NCBI RefSeq assembly: GCF_002153375.1
Contig: NZ_MTBQ01000001.1
Location: 682,001 to 746,000 of the forward strand
Direction of reading: 5' to 3'
DNA from: Oceanobacillus rekensis
GTDB lineage: Bacteria > Bacillota > Bacilli > Bacillales > Amphibacillaceae
DNA: 64,000 bases
The translations under genes and the position numbers were made by a program. Every line of letters starts with the position of its first letter. Position 1 is the first letter of the stretch. Shown one piece after another: positions 1 to 8,987 of the stretch. The notes below the pieces were generated by a model. The model ran no database searches, was not told the DNA's origin, and worked only from the letters and a program-made list of their open reading frames with translations.

Positions 1-183
1 GGTGGTTCTTGGCTTTACGATTTGTTGCTTATAATCAGTTGTATTGAGCGTATCCTCTGATCTTGGCTCTTGCTTCGGCTTGATTGGTTCTTTCTCAGCC
101 AAACGTTGCTCTTTTAGTAACTGAACATCCATCTCAAGTTGCCTGACTCTCTGCTCTAGCTTAATAACTTTTTCATCTTCCAT
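1..183 (-). CDS. Partial coiled-coil N-terminus, continues beyond left edge
   Basis: Reading the minus strand from ATG at 183 gives 61 open codons that run off the window. A strong ribosome site (six G at 190-195) precedes the ATG. The first 30 residues are a charged heptad-like coiled coil (MEDEKVIKLEQRVRQLE...), followed by a Lys/Pro/Glu-rich linker. This N-terminal style is seen in multi-pass membrane proteins of the DUF2339 type, but the rest is missing, so the family is a guess. Confidence 0.6.
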   Translation of the reverse strand, partial: MEDEKVIKLEQRVRQLEMDVQLLKEQRLAEKEPIKPKQEPRSEDTLNTTDYKQQIVKPRTT

Positions 184-811
184 CGGTTACCCCCCTGACA
201 GTTCCTGTCACCACCCGAATATCGGTGTAATATGTCGACTGATAATGATAATTGTGATACATGCTTTTAACTGTATTTTTCAAATTTACTGATCAGTTAT
301 ATTTTACCACCTTATCATACACATTTATAGTACAGCAAAGAAACATAAAAGAGATCTATAATCTAGTGCTAAAAAGATTCTTAAAACAGCAACATAATCT
401 ATGTGAAACCTGCTTACTCGTTTTGAAGGGTAATTTTTTGTAATTGTAGTATAGTATTTTTAACGTTTAATTCAACTTTAAACCGAATAGAAGTTTATCA
501 GATACCTAGTGGCAAGCATACTGTTCTAGTAAAACAACCCATTGAGAGGGTTTGGAAATTAAAAAATTCTGCAGCCATAGAAACGGCTGACATCCAAAAA
601 ACCTGGCATAATACCGCCAAGCCTACGTTTCACTTACACTGAAATCCTAAAAAGATATATACCCAATCAACATAAAAAAATATTAGCATCCAGAAACCAC
701 AATGGTATTGGAGGCTAACACATAATTATTCATATGAACTGGAAAAGATTAACGGGTTCCTTTTCTGCGTTCAACCAGAGTGATCCCTTTCCCCAGTGGG
801 ACGAAAGATAA
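184..811. other. Gene-free spacer
   Basis: No convincing gene. The open frame at 261-443 has no ribosome site and reads as low-complexity Phe/Leu/Thr sequence. A 25-codon frame starting at ATG 732 (plus strand) ends near 810 and could be a fossil. No RNA gene is recognised. Confidence 0.5.
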
Positions 812-858
812 TGCCAGCCCCCACCCTTATACAGTATGAAAGAAGTGGGGAACTGGCA
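812..858. repeat. Imperfect inverted repeat
   Basis: TGCCAG plus CCCCAC (812-824) pairs with GTGGGG plus CTGGCA (845-858), with small bulges and a 20-nt loop. It lies just past the perfect hairpin at 861-913. It has no T-run on either side, so its role is unclear. Confidence 0.5.
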
Positions 859-860
859 TT

Positions 861-913
861 GATATCCTAGTGGGAAGCTTAGAAACCATCCCTTCGCTTC
901 CCACTAGGATATC
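861..913 (-). terminator. 18-bp perfect hairpin at the end of the adh pseudogene
   Basis: GATATCCTAGTGGGAAGC (861-878) is an exact inverted repeat of 896-913, with a 17-nt loop. The right arm overlaps the last codon position of the pseudogene at 912-1932, so it probably ends that transcript. It lacks a U-run and would be an atypical intrinsic terminator. Confidence 0.5.
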
Positions 914-1932
914 AGCTGTAATCTGTTACGACATATGTTCCGGTTACTTTAAAGTTACTCATATCTTCAAATATATTCTCTACTTCTGATAATTTAATAT
1001 GGCCAGATACCATTTTACTTGGATTTAATTTATCTTGTGCAACTTGCTCCTACAGAGATGGGAAACGGTAGGCAGGAATACCAAGGGTTGTGATAAAAGA
1101 TTTTTCACCTATGACCATTTCATCAATCGGAATAGGAATAAAACCTCCTTCTTTTTTCGTTGTAACTCCAACTTGAAGGTGACGCCCACCTTTCTTTAAG
1201 CTGTTAATTCCATTTAAGCATGTCTCTGTAATTCCAAGAGCATCTACCGAAACATCCGCTCCACCTTTTGTGATCTCTTTTACAGCTTCAACTGGATTTT
1301 GAGTATTACTATTAATTACATAGTCTGCACCAAGTTTTTTGGCAAGCTCTAGGTTTGCTTCATTAATATCAACACCAATTACAAATGCACCCATGGAAGA
1401 AGCAATTTGAATTGTTGAAAGACCAATACCACCACAACCATTCTCCAGGTAACACATTTACACGATCAACAACACCATGATACGCAGACATGAATCGGCA
1501 ACCAAGTGCTGCTGCATCAGCAAAATTTAAGCTATCAGGAAGATGTATTGCATTACGGTCCCCTTTTGGAATAGCCACATACTCTCCATAACCACCCTGA
1601 TAGGCTGTCCCAGGAACAAGGAAGGAATCACAAAGATGAGTATCACCAGCGATACAATGCGGACATGTCCCATCACTTCCAGAGAATGGAACTATAACAC
1701 GGTCGCCTCGTTTAAAGTTTGTAATATTGCTGCCTACCTCTTCCACAACACCAGCAAATTCATGACCAATGATGGGTTGAATAATCCCATGATCGCCAAT
1801 CCATACATGCCAGTCACTTCGACAAACTCCATTCGCCATTGCTTTTATTAAAATTCCATCTTGATCAATTTCTGGTACCGGAAGATCTTTTACAACTGCT
1901 TTTTTCACATCTTCAATTACTAATGCCTTCAT
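912..1932 (-). pseudogene. Zinc-dependent alcohol dehydrogenase, broken by a frameshift and a stop
   Basis: Codons 1-165 (from ATG 1932) form a GroES-like catalytic domain with catalytic-zinc Cys (GVCRSDWH), GHEFAGVVEEVG and a CPHC structural-zinc-type motif. Near 1440-1455 the frame breaks: the end of GEW is followed out of frame by the GCGGIGLS nucleotide-binding motif, as if about 11 bases were lost. The second frame runs to a TAG at 1050-1052. Reading through that TAG gives 45 more family-like codons (EQVAQDKLNPSKMVSGHIKL...) ending at TGA 912-914. The total matches the usual length of about 345 residues. Two independent lesions argue for real decay. The divergent LuxR gene at 2066 was probably its regulator. 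Confidence 0.85.
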
Positions 1933-2065
1933 AATAAACTCCCCTTTTATAGTTAATTAAGTAATTTCTAATTAAAATGCTTTCACTATATATGTTATAA
2001 TATTTTTAATAATTTATATATTACCAACTTTGTATAACAAAACTACTACAAAAGGAGTGGATATT

Positions 2066-2752
2066 ATGATAGAAATACCTACCTTTTCGGAACAATTTAC
2101 AAAGGTAAAAGAACAAGAAACACATGAAGGAAAACTAATCGTTGTGCTGGAGACTTTTTTGGACTATTTTCCAGTAGACAATGCTTATCTTTTCAGATTT
2201 TCTTCAATAGGAGTTTTAGGAGAAGGAGTTATTGCTATTGAATATAATAGAATACATTATATTCATGAGCAGCGTTATGATGTCCGAACGGTACCAGCCA
2301 TTATGACTAGCATTCAAGAAAAAAGGGCTTCCTTCCTGAGTGGAAAGGAATTATTTAAAATTACTTCAAGTAATCATATTCTAAGTAATGAGATTACTGC
2401 CTTTTTAGTAACTCCAATTTTGAAAAGAGGAAATGTCATCGCATTTATTTATAGCAATTGTTTCAAAGATGAAGAGAGAATTGATGATGATTTACTCGAT
2501 TCCATTACCCTGTTCAGTAAAAGAGTTGGGGAGTTAATCCATGAAACATATGCTGAGCAACATCTTCTCAGTAAACGTGAGTTTGAGGTAATGAAGGAAA
2601 TTGCGAATGGCTTTTCAACAAAAGAAATCGCTGTATCTCTATCGATTAGCGAATTAACGGTCAAACAGTATGTAAAACTTGCAAGAAATAAACTTAATGC
2701 ATCCAATCGAGCACATGCAGTGGCTAATATGTATCGATTAGGAATTTTATAA
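2066..2752 (+). CDS. LuxR/GerE-type transcriptional regulator
   Basis: 228 residues. The C-terminal 60 residues are a LuxR-type helix-turn-helix (LLSKREFEVMKEIANGFSTKEIA...SELTVKQYVKLARNKL). The N-terminal 150 residues look like a GAF-type sensor fold, which is inferred from length and pattern only. The start at 2066 is chosen because AAAGGAG at 2051-2057 sits at good spacing; an in-frame upstream start at 2030 has no ribosome site. It is divergent from the broken alcohol dehydrogenase and may have controlled it. The ligand is unknown. Confidence 0.75.
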   Translation: MIEIPTFSEQFTKVKEQETHEGKLIVVLETFLDYFPVDNAYLFRFSSIGVLGEGVIAIEYNRIHYIHEQRYDVRTVPAIMTSIQEKRASFLSGKELFKITSSNHILSNEITAFLVTPILKRGNVIAFIYSNCFKDEERIDDDLLDSITLFSKRVGELIHETYAEQHLLSKREFEVMKEIANGFSTKEIAVSLSISELTVKQYVKLARNKLNASNRAHAVANMYRLGIL

Positions 2753-3385
2753 TATGTAGTGAAGAGGATAGAGCTGTCAGTTCTCCACTGCTTTACCACT
2801 TTTAAGCAGTAGGAAACTGACACATTGGCCCCTTACTTCCAAAATTTCCACTATTTTATAGCACTTCCTATTCTCCTACCAGATAACTACCCTTTTGGTA
2901 ATCATGTAAAAGTAAGGAGGGAAAATCTATTTCTCTGTCAATGTTTATCTTAAAGGCAAATGTGAACCAGTAAACTAACAATTGAAAGAAGTTTTCTACT
3001 TAATTAACCTAAATGAATATCTTCCACAATACGTTCCACCAAACGTAAATTGGTTCCTGTCCCCCCCCCCCCCGCTTTAGAGTATTAAAGTAGTGGGTGG
3101 AATAGGGTCCATAGCCCATAAATACGCTATTTAATGAAGTTCACGGCTCCTTCATGGGAGAATAAAATAAATTCAATCTGCCAAGGCTGAGAATCGTGGC
3201 AGCTATGAAGATAAAGCCTGTCTTGTAGAGGTTGAGAGTATTTCGGCTAATCAGTTTGAGGTTAACTTCAAGGTAGATAAAGATGATTAAAATATTTTCA
3301 TAAGTTGACTAAAATTTACGAGTATAAATTGCAGATTTATTTTAAAAGAAAATTAAACCAAAGTTAATAAGAAAGATAAATTAAG
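2753..3385. other. Spacer with fossils and a 13-C homopolymer
   Basis: On the minus strand a short frame ending at about 3009 (…RLVERIVEDIHLG stop) looks like a gene C-terminus. It abuts a tract of 13 C at 3061-3073 that follows GGTTCCTGT, resembling the GGGACAGG-type dispersed repeats elsewhere in the window. On the plus strand 3171-3290 is a second fossil, listed separately. No intact gene. Confidence 0.45.
3171..3290 (+). pseudogene. C-terminal gene fossil
   Basis: A 39-codon open stretch bounded upstream by an in-frame TAA reads as normal protein (IQSAKAENRGSYEDKACLVE... ending VNFKVDKDD stop), with no start codon or ribosome site. It is probably the tail of a lost gene. Family not recognised. 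Confidence 0.35.
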
Positions 3386-3428
3386 TTTAAAATGCTCAAT
3401 TCTATTTAAAAGAATTGAGCATTTTAAA
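3386..3428 (-). terminator. Terminator after the PLD-helicase gene
   Basis: An 18-bp perfect stem (3386-3403 with 3411-3428, TTTAAAATGCTCAATTCT) with a 7-nt loop lies directly after the minus-strand stop at 3439. Confidence 0.85.
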
Positions 3429-3438
3429 AGTGTTTTAC

Positions 3439-6327
3439 TTACATTTCCAGACCATTAACTATATACTTATAAAGCTTACTTTCAACCGGTTGTTCCATAA
3501 TCATATTCATGTGTACGACAGGCTTATTATCTGACATTTTGTCCTGCTGAGCGGTAGCTTTATCTGGCTTTACTTCACCCATGTAATAAAAACCGGTTCC
3601 CTCATCATCATCTTTCTTTACGAATAAATGAATATCTAGATTATTTTCCTCTGCATGAATAATTTTCTGGACTTCGCTTGATTGTAAGGTTCTATTGCTT
3701 CTAGTATACCATTTAAATAATTCAGGACTTATGAATTCATCTCCATAATCGACACTTGCTTCCACTTCATTATTTTTATGATATGTAACAAATACAGGAC
3801 ATGTTTGATGTTTTGGTTTATAGCCGTACATGGTGGAACTTTCATCATTGTCCCAGTTTAATAACTTACAAGAATCTTTTCGAGAGTATTTCTCATATAG
3901 CGTTAAAGTCTTGTCAGTATTATACTTTTTACTTTTTTCCATTCCAGTGCGAATCACATCTTCAACTAAATGCTTAAAGTTCCTATTATTTTCAAGACTT
4001 TCTTTAATCTTACTGTTAAATGAATAGTTTCCACCTTCGAACTCTACAATTGGTTCAGCACCGTACTTCTTTTGATCATTTTGAGAAAAGAAAGATAAAC
4101 TAAGTATACGATGTACTGATTGTAGAGTTACTTGATCGACAATACAGTTAGAATCCTCGAGTAGGTGTAGATAATCCCTTTTCGTAATTTTCGTATGACG
4201 TATTAATTGATCAAGTAGAATTAATTCGTGTTTTCTTTTACCTGGAAGAATTTCAATAGAAAGCATTGTCAGAACACTATTTTCATAAGTATTTAGACTT
4301 GGCACTTCTTCCTTTACCTTAAGCAAAAACTGATAATAGTTCTTATATTTTTCTGCTATTACTACTGGATCAATCGAATGATTTTCTACAAAATCGTAGA
4401 AATATGGTACTTTACCTATTCTATTTTTTAATTCTGTATAGGCTTCTTTAAGGACTTTCATTGCAGTTAGATTACTATTATTAATCGATTTAAAGATCTG
4501 CTTCTTAGCTATTTCTTCAAAATTAATTGTTGAAACACCTTTAATATAACTGGTTTCTGTCGTAGCCTTGCGAATATTATCTTTGTTCTGTGTCTTATCT
4601 CCTGAGAGCGCTACTGGAATTAAATAGTTATTTTTATAGTTTCCTATAAAATCAATGATGGTAACAAAATCTTTTGAGTCGTGCTTTCTAAGTCCTCTTC
4701 CAAGCTGTTGAATAAATATAATACTGGACTGAGTTTGACGGAGCATAACCACTTGATTAATACTCCGTATATCGATACCCTCATTAAAAATATCTACAGT
4801 AATAATGTAATCCAGACTTCCATTTTCAAGACAATTTACTTGATACATTCTATCTTCCTGTGAATGATCACCGGTTAAAGCTACTGTCCTTAATCCCCTA
4901 TTATTCAAAGCTTCTGATAACTTTATAGCTTCTTCTTTTCGGCTACAAAACATTAATCCTTTTACCTGTTCACCTGAATAGCTATAATAGTTCACTTTAT
5001 CCATGATATGATTAACACGTTCTTCCGTAACAAGATGAGAAAGAATGGTTGCATTATCAATGAGCTCGCCATTGTATTCTAAATCAGTTACCCCAAAGTA
5101 ATGAAAAGGACAGAGCATATCCTCCTCTAGTGCTTCCTGCAACCTAATTTCATAGGCTATGTTGTAATCAAATAGCTCAAAAATATTAAAATCGTCTGTA
5201 CGTTCCGGAGTTGCTGTCATACCCATTAAAAATTTTGGTTTAAAGTAATCGATTACTCTCAAATACGAATTAGCACCGGCTTTATGAACTTCATCGATAA
5301 GGATATAATCAAATTCTTCTGGATCAAATTGATCTAGCATATGCTGCTTTGAAATTGTTTGTATGGTTGCAAATAAGTATTTTGCTTCTGTCTCCTTGGT
5401 AGACCCTGATAAAATTCCAAATTCCTTGTCTATACCACCTGTAATGAGTTGAAATTCAGATTTAGCCTTATGAAGTATTTGTTCTCTATGTACGATAAAA
5501 AGCATTTTTTTGGGTGCTAACCTTCTTACATCAAATGCAGAAAGGTAAGTTTTACCTGTCCCAGTTGCAGAAATTACCAATCCTTTATTATTTCCTGCAT
5601 TACGAACCGACTCGATTTGTTCCAAAGCAGCAATCTGCATTTTATTTGGTTTAATTTCTAGAGCTTCTTCTAAAGGATTCACACTGTAATTTGGAGGTAA
5701 TTCTATAACTTTTTCTGCCTTTTTGAAGTCCACTGGCGTATATACTTCCTCGTAATTTTTTACCCATTGATCTGTTAAAGGATGTGCCTCATCCCAAACA
5801 TCTTCAAATTGTGACTTGAAGTGGTTGATTACTTCCCCATTTTCATGAGATGAAAGCTTAACATTCCACTCATGATTGACTTGTAGTGCATGGGCAGTTA
5901 AATTAGAGCTTCCGACAATTAGCGAATAATGGTGACTATGTTCAAATATGTACCCTTTAGAATGAAATCCAGGTATATCCGTCATTCTCACTTCAACATT
6001 TGTAATCTTCATTAATTCCTTAAAAACCTTTGGTTGATTAAAGTTAAGAAAGGTCGATGTTAAGATTCTTCCTTTAATCCCTTTTTTATTCAGATCAAGT
6101 AAATGCGATTTAAGGGTTGCTAGTCCACTTTCCGTGATAAAAGCAACCGAAAATAGAAATGAATCGCAGCTATCTAGCTCCCCCAAAAGTGTGGTTAATA
6201 CGTTTTTATTCTGGTTTGTATTATTTATTAATAATTCAGGAACATATCTGCTAGACTTATTGTATTTTTGGTCAATGAATCCCTTATGTAAGGAATCCTG
6301 TAAATCTTGGATAAAGTCTTCCATAAT
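3439..6327 (-). CDS. PLD nuclease - DEAD/DEAH helicase - DUF3427 protein
   Basis: 962 residues. Residues 30-190 form a phospholipase-D-like nuclease domain with HSK (H121, K123) and GSSNLT (N141). Residues 225-600 are a superfamily 2 helicase: Walker A ATGTGKT (253-259), DEVH (344-347), MTATPER (369-375), then FNEGIDI and QQLGRGLRKH in the second RecA domain. The C-terminal 300 residues match the DUF3427 arrangement. Proteins of this build are predicted DNA-processing enzymes and are often found near defence genes (family knowledge). Only one HxK motif is present, so the nuclease probably dimerises. ATG at 6327 is preferred because GGTGGT lies 5 nt upstream; a GTG 9 nt earlier is possible. 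The upstream same-strand Nudix gene is 113 nt away across a hairpin. Confidence 0.9.
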   Translation of the reverse strand: MMEDFIQDLQDSLHKGFIDQKYNKSSRYVPELLINNTNQNKNVLTTLLGELDSCDSFLFSVAFITESGLATLKSHLLDLNKKGIKGRILTSTFLNFNQPKVFKELMKITNVEVRMTDIPGFHSKGYIFEHSHHYSLIVGSSNLTAHALQVNHEWNVKLSSHENGEVINHFKSQFEDVWDEAHPLTDQWVKNYEEVYTPVDFKKAEKVIELPPNYSVNPLEEALEIKPNKMQIAALEQIESVRNAGNNKGLVISATGTGKTYLSAFDVRRLAPKKMLFIVHREQILHKAKSEFQLITGGIDKEFGILSGSTKETEAKYLFATIQTISKQHMLDQFDPEEFDYILIDEVHKAGANSYLRVIDYFKPKFLMGMTATPERTDDFNIFELFDYNIAYEIRLQEALEEDMLCPFHYFGVTDLEYNGELIDNATILSHLVTEERVNHIMDKVNYYSYSGEQVKGLMFCSRKEEAIKLSEALNNRGLRTVALTGDHSQEDRMYQVNCLENGSLDYIITVDIFNEGIDIRSINQVVMLRQTQSSIIFIQQLGRGLRKHDSKDFVTIIDFIGNYKNNYLIPVALSGDKTQNKDNIRKATTETSYIKGVSTINFEEIAKKQIFKSINNSNLTAMKVLKEAYTELKNRIGKVPYFYDFVENHSIDPVVIAEKYKNYYQFLLKVKEEVPSLNTYENSVLTMLSIEILPGKRKHELILLDQLIRHTKITKRDYLHLLEDSNCIVDQVTLQSVHRILSLSFFSQNDQKKYGAEPIVEFEGGNYSFNSKIKESLENNRNFKHLVEDVIRTGMEKSKKYNTDKTLTLYEKYSRKDSCKLLNWDNDESSTMYGYKPKHQTCPVFVTYHKNNEVEASVDYGDEFISPELFKWYTRSNRTLQSSEVQKIIHAEENNLDIHLFVKKDDDEGTGFYYMGEVKPDKATAQQDKMSDNKPVVHMNMIMEQPVESKLYKYIVNGLEM

Positions 6328-6402
6328 TACCACCAATCATTTCCAATTTGTAGGTTAATTTTACTACTCGATCTATTAAACTACAAATTTTTTAAATATT
6401 TC

Positions 6403-6433
6403 AAAAACCTACTCAAAATTGGAGTAGGTTTTT
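6403..6433. terminator. Bidirectional-looking terminator between nudix and helicase genes
   Basis: The 12-bp stem AAAAACCTACTC (6403-6414) pairs with GAGTAGGTTTTT (6422-6433), with a 7-nt loop and A/T tracts at both ends. It lies just after the Nudix stop at 6440 and upstream of the helicase start, so it may attenuate readthrough into the helicase gene. Confidence 0.8.
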
Positions 6434-6439
6434 AATTAA

Positions 6440-6829
6440 TTATACTGTCGCTAGTTTCTCAATCGCAGGTATATCCGCCGGGGCCCATTCTAATGTTTCT
6501 AGTTCTTTTGGAGATAACCACTTGATCTCAGCGTGTTCCGTTAATACAGGCGTTCCTTCCAACAGTTTACATTTATATGTAGTCAAATGCACAATTCCAA
6601 AATCATATTCATATACGGTATGTTCAACTTGTTCCCCTATTTCAATATCACAATGCATTTCTTCATCAATTTCCCTCTTTAGCGCATCTTGAGGAGTTTC
6701 TCCAGTTTCTATCTTTCCACCCGGAAACTCCCACATAAATGGCAGTGACTTATCTGGACCTCTCTGGGCACATAGAATTTTATTTTCTTTTATAATTACT
6801 GCACCTACAACGTGAATATCTTTTTTCAT
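6440..6829 (-). CDS. Nudix (MutT-like) nucleoside triphosphate pyrophosphohydrolase
   Basis: 129 residues, typical for MutT/CTP-pyrophosphohydrolase-like proteins that hydrolyse (oxidised) NTPs or dNTPs. The Nudix box runs from G38 to residue 60: GKIETGE, then REIDEEM with catalytic E53, E56 and E57. The box position usually filled by Gly after EEx is His59, a small deviation. The start ATG at 6829 follows AAAGGAGAAA. It is transcribed towards the PLD-helicase gene and may share a nucleic-acid-protection role with it (inference from proximity). Confidence 0.88.
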   Translation of the reverse strand: MKKDIHVVGAVIIKENKILCAQRGPDKSLPFMWEFPGGKIETGETPQDALKREIDEEMHCDIEIGEQVEHTVYEYDFGIVHLTTYKCKLLEGTPVLTEHAEIKWLSPKELETLEWAPADIPAIEKLATV

Positions 6830-7152
6830 GGGTTTCTCCTTTGTTACAAGCTTTATTTGAGATTATATAATCTATTGTTCATAAATTATACTATAACTGG
6901 CAAGAAATAACTAAGACAGTAATAAGTGTTTTAGTTCAAATCTAGACTTGCTGTATATTTTCCAGACACTGTACTGTCTGTTTATAAGTAGATAAATCGG
7001 ACAAAAAATTACCCTATCATAATTTAGTAAAGATGATAGGATTTCGTCACATTATTATACAAATATAGATTTATAAACTCTCACTTAGGGCTTCTCCATA
7101 TTTTAAATCCAACCTTAACAGTCAGTTCACAACAATCTAAAGATATTCCTAG
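6830..7152. other. Spacer without recognised gene
   Basis: AT-rich. It contains one short inverted repeat (CTATCAT near 7014 with ATGATAG near 7034) and is otherwise featureless. It probably includes the promoter of the Nudix gene, but no clear -35/-10 pair was found. Confidence 0.4.
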
Positions 7153-7430
7153 CTATTTCCAAACCTGCTCAGCAATTTCAGATACATGCTTCAACTTAGC
7201 CAATTGCTTCAGTGCCAGATAATTACTTGCTTCTCTGATTCGGGATTTAATTATTTCCGAATCTTCCAATGTTGATTTTTACTTGTGATGAATCCTAGAA
7301 CAACCAAAAGAATAGGATCCTTTACATGTTTTAATACATCCAGTCCGCCTGAACGTTCATCATCGAACTCTAAGAAAAGTGCAGCGTATTTTAATTGGCT
7401 AAAGATTACATCCTTGTTTTTCCTTGCAGG
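7153..7430 (-). pseudogene. Frameshifted gene fossil, family unknown
   Basis: Minus-strand frame 1 reads DVIFSQLKYAALFLEFDDER...FITSKNQ and then hits TAA. Adding one base there lets the next frame continue as LEDSEIIKSRIREASNYLA...AEQVWK to TAG at 7153-7155. The two halves together make 93 codons. An upstream in-frame TAG (7431-7433) cuts off the N-terminus. It is protein-like but I do not recognise the family. Confidence 0.45.
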
Positions 7431-7448
7431 CTAACAGCTTCCTATCAT

Positions 7449-7988
7449 TTATCTTTTTTTATAGCCATTTGTAATCCAAACCAACCAAATTAAAAGACAA
7501 ATCAAGCAAAGAAACCATTTTAAATGAGATAAAGTAGCACTAAAAACTACGATACCACTCATATAAGATCCATTTAGAATCATATGGAGGTGCAGCACAT
7601 TTTCAACCAAATCAAACAGACCTGCAATGAAAGGGAAAACAATCACAAAGGAAAATTTATCAGACACTAAACCTCTATTCAACGGTTTGCTTAATAACGA
7701 AGCCAAGAAAACAGAATAGAAAATCGGATGTAAAAAATCAAGATAATAATGATTAAAATAATGATGATTAACACCGTCAGATTCCCACTGGTTTACGATA
7801 GTCGAAAAAACGGAAGAATCAAAAGTAGTTTGCAATACAAAAACATCTTTCAGGTTCAATTTTATAAGAATACTTAGGATGACGGATTGGGAAAGTAAAA
7901 ACGCTAATCCAAAAATAACGGTTACTGTCGTTTTGCTCAATTTATCAATCAATAAATTTTCTCTGTTTATCAAAATCACCCACTTCAA
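7449..7988 (-). CDS. Four-TM hypothetical membrane protein
   Basis: About 175-179 residues with hydrophobic segments near 22-44, 85-100, 112-132 and 140-172. The motifs FDLVENVLHL and HYYLDFLHPIFY suggest a conserved small integral membrane family, which I cannot name. There is no ATG start: the frame opens at TTG 7988, but TTG 7973 lies 3-4 nt after GAAGTGGGTG, a better ribosome site. The start is therefore uncertain. It lies immediately upstream, on the same strand, of the fossil at 7153-7430. Confidence 0.6.
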   Translation of the reverse strand: MKWVILINRENLLIDKLSKTTVTVIFGLAFLLSQSVILSILIKLNLKDVFVLQTTFDSSVFSTIVNQWESDGVNHHYFNHYYLDFLHPIFYSVFLASLLSKPLNRGLVSDKFSFVIVFPFIAGLFDLVENVLHLHMILNGSYMSGIVVFSATLSHLKWFLCLICLLIWLVWITNGYKKR

Positions 7989-8207
7989 TTTTAATCTTAC
8001 ATCTTATATATAGATTTTATCTGCAGTTGCCCTTTCGTTAGATAAAAGGGGCGTTAATCCTTCGTAGATCAACAGCCCCCAGTTCAACAATATGTATATA
8101 ATTTTTAATTAACTGGTCGCCTAATAAAATAGCAAAAAACACAATCTCGGTAGAAAATAGTATTATTTTGTACCCGCGGATGACTTTCTGTTAAGCATCT
8201 CAGATTA

Positions 8208-8777
8208 CTACTCGGCTTTTACATTCTCTTCCCCCATTAAATCACCCAACTTCCCTTTCATCTCTTCCGTAGTCACAATACAGGTCAACGTATTAAACCT
8301 CGTCTTTATTCTCAACTCATATTGATCATTGATTTCTCTTGAAACTCCATAATAATTATGCTTCACATCAATTCGTACAAATTCAAATGATTTTATACTT
8401 TTCCATGATGCAAAGCGGGCACCACACAATATTCCATCCTTCGTGACAGCAAATAAATTTAGAAAATTTGACATGTCAATAACCGGAATCATAAATAGGA
8501 AATATAACATTAATACAAAATCATGCTGAAATTGTAGGATCAAAATGAACATCCCTATTATCGATGTTAATACCAAAGCATAGAGGATGATGCCAGCTTT
8601 CTGACTGGTATAGGTCGGAGATTTTACTGTTTTTCGAGGTTCTTTCCGGATTGAAGCCAACTCATCAGTAGTAACCGGCAGCACAATATCCTGCTTCATC
8701 TTGATTAGAAGCTGAATAAACCGATAGGCATAATAAAATACGATTGCAATGAATATCCACATAAAAAAATCCATCAA
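8208..8777 (-). CDS. Hypothetical membrane protein (DUF5673-like)
   Basis: 189 residues: one N-terminal TM helix (3-22), a basic cytosolic linker, two TM helices (about 62-82 and 88-108), then a soluble C-terminal domain of about 80 residues. The pattern TKDGILCGARFASWKSIKSFEF (quoted in part: KDGILCGARFASWKSIKSF) resembles the C-terminal region of DUF5673-type proteins, an assignment by look only. No partner is evident. Confidence 0.6.
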   Translation of the reverse strand: MMDFFMWIFIAIVFYYAYRFIQLLIKMKQDIVLPVTTDELASIRKEPRKTVKSPTYTSQKAGIILYALVLTSIIGMFILILQFQHDFVLMLYFLFMIPVIDMSNFLNLFAVTKDGILCGARFASWKSIKSFEFVRIDVKHNYYGVSREINDQYELRIKTRFNTLTCIVTTEEMKGKLGDLMGEENVKAE

Positions 8778-8987
8778 ATCACCACGCTTATTATTTTTAC
8801 TTACCCCTTCATACGGATAACAAGCAAGGAAGGTTTCATTCCATTTTGTTAATAGACCTTATTTAGATAGCTTAGTAATTCTGTCTTTCATATTACATAA
8901 TTGCACATCCAATACCATTTTGCTGAATTTCATCCATAAAAATAGTATGGTAACTAGAGAGATATGTACGAAAGGAACTGTGACTTT

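Noticed and set aside
261-443. 60-codon plus-strand frame
   Set aside because: No ribosome site, low-complexity AT-driven composition, no recognisable motif.
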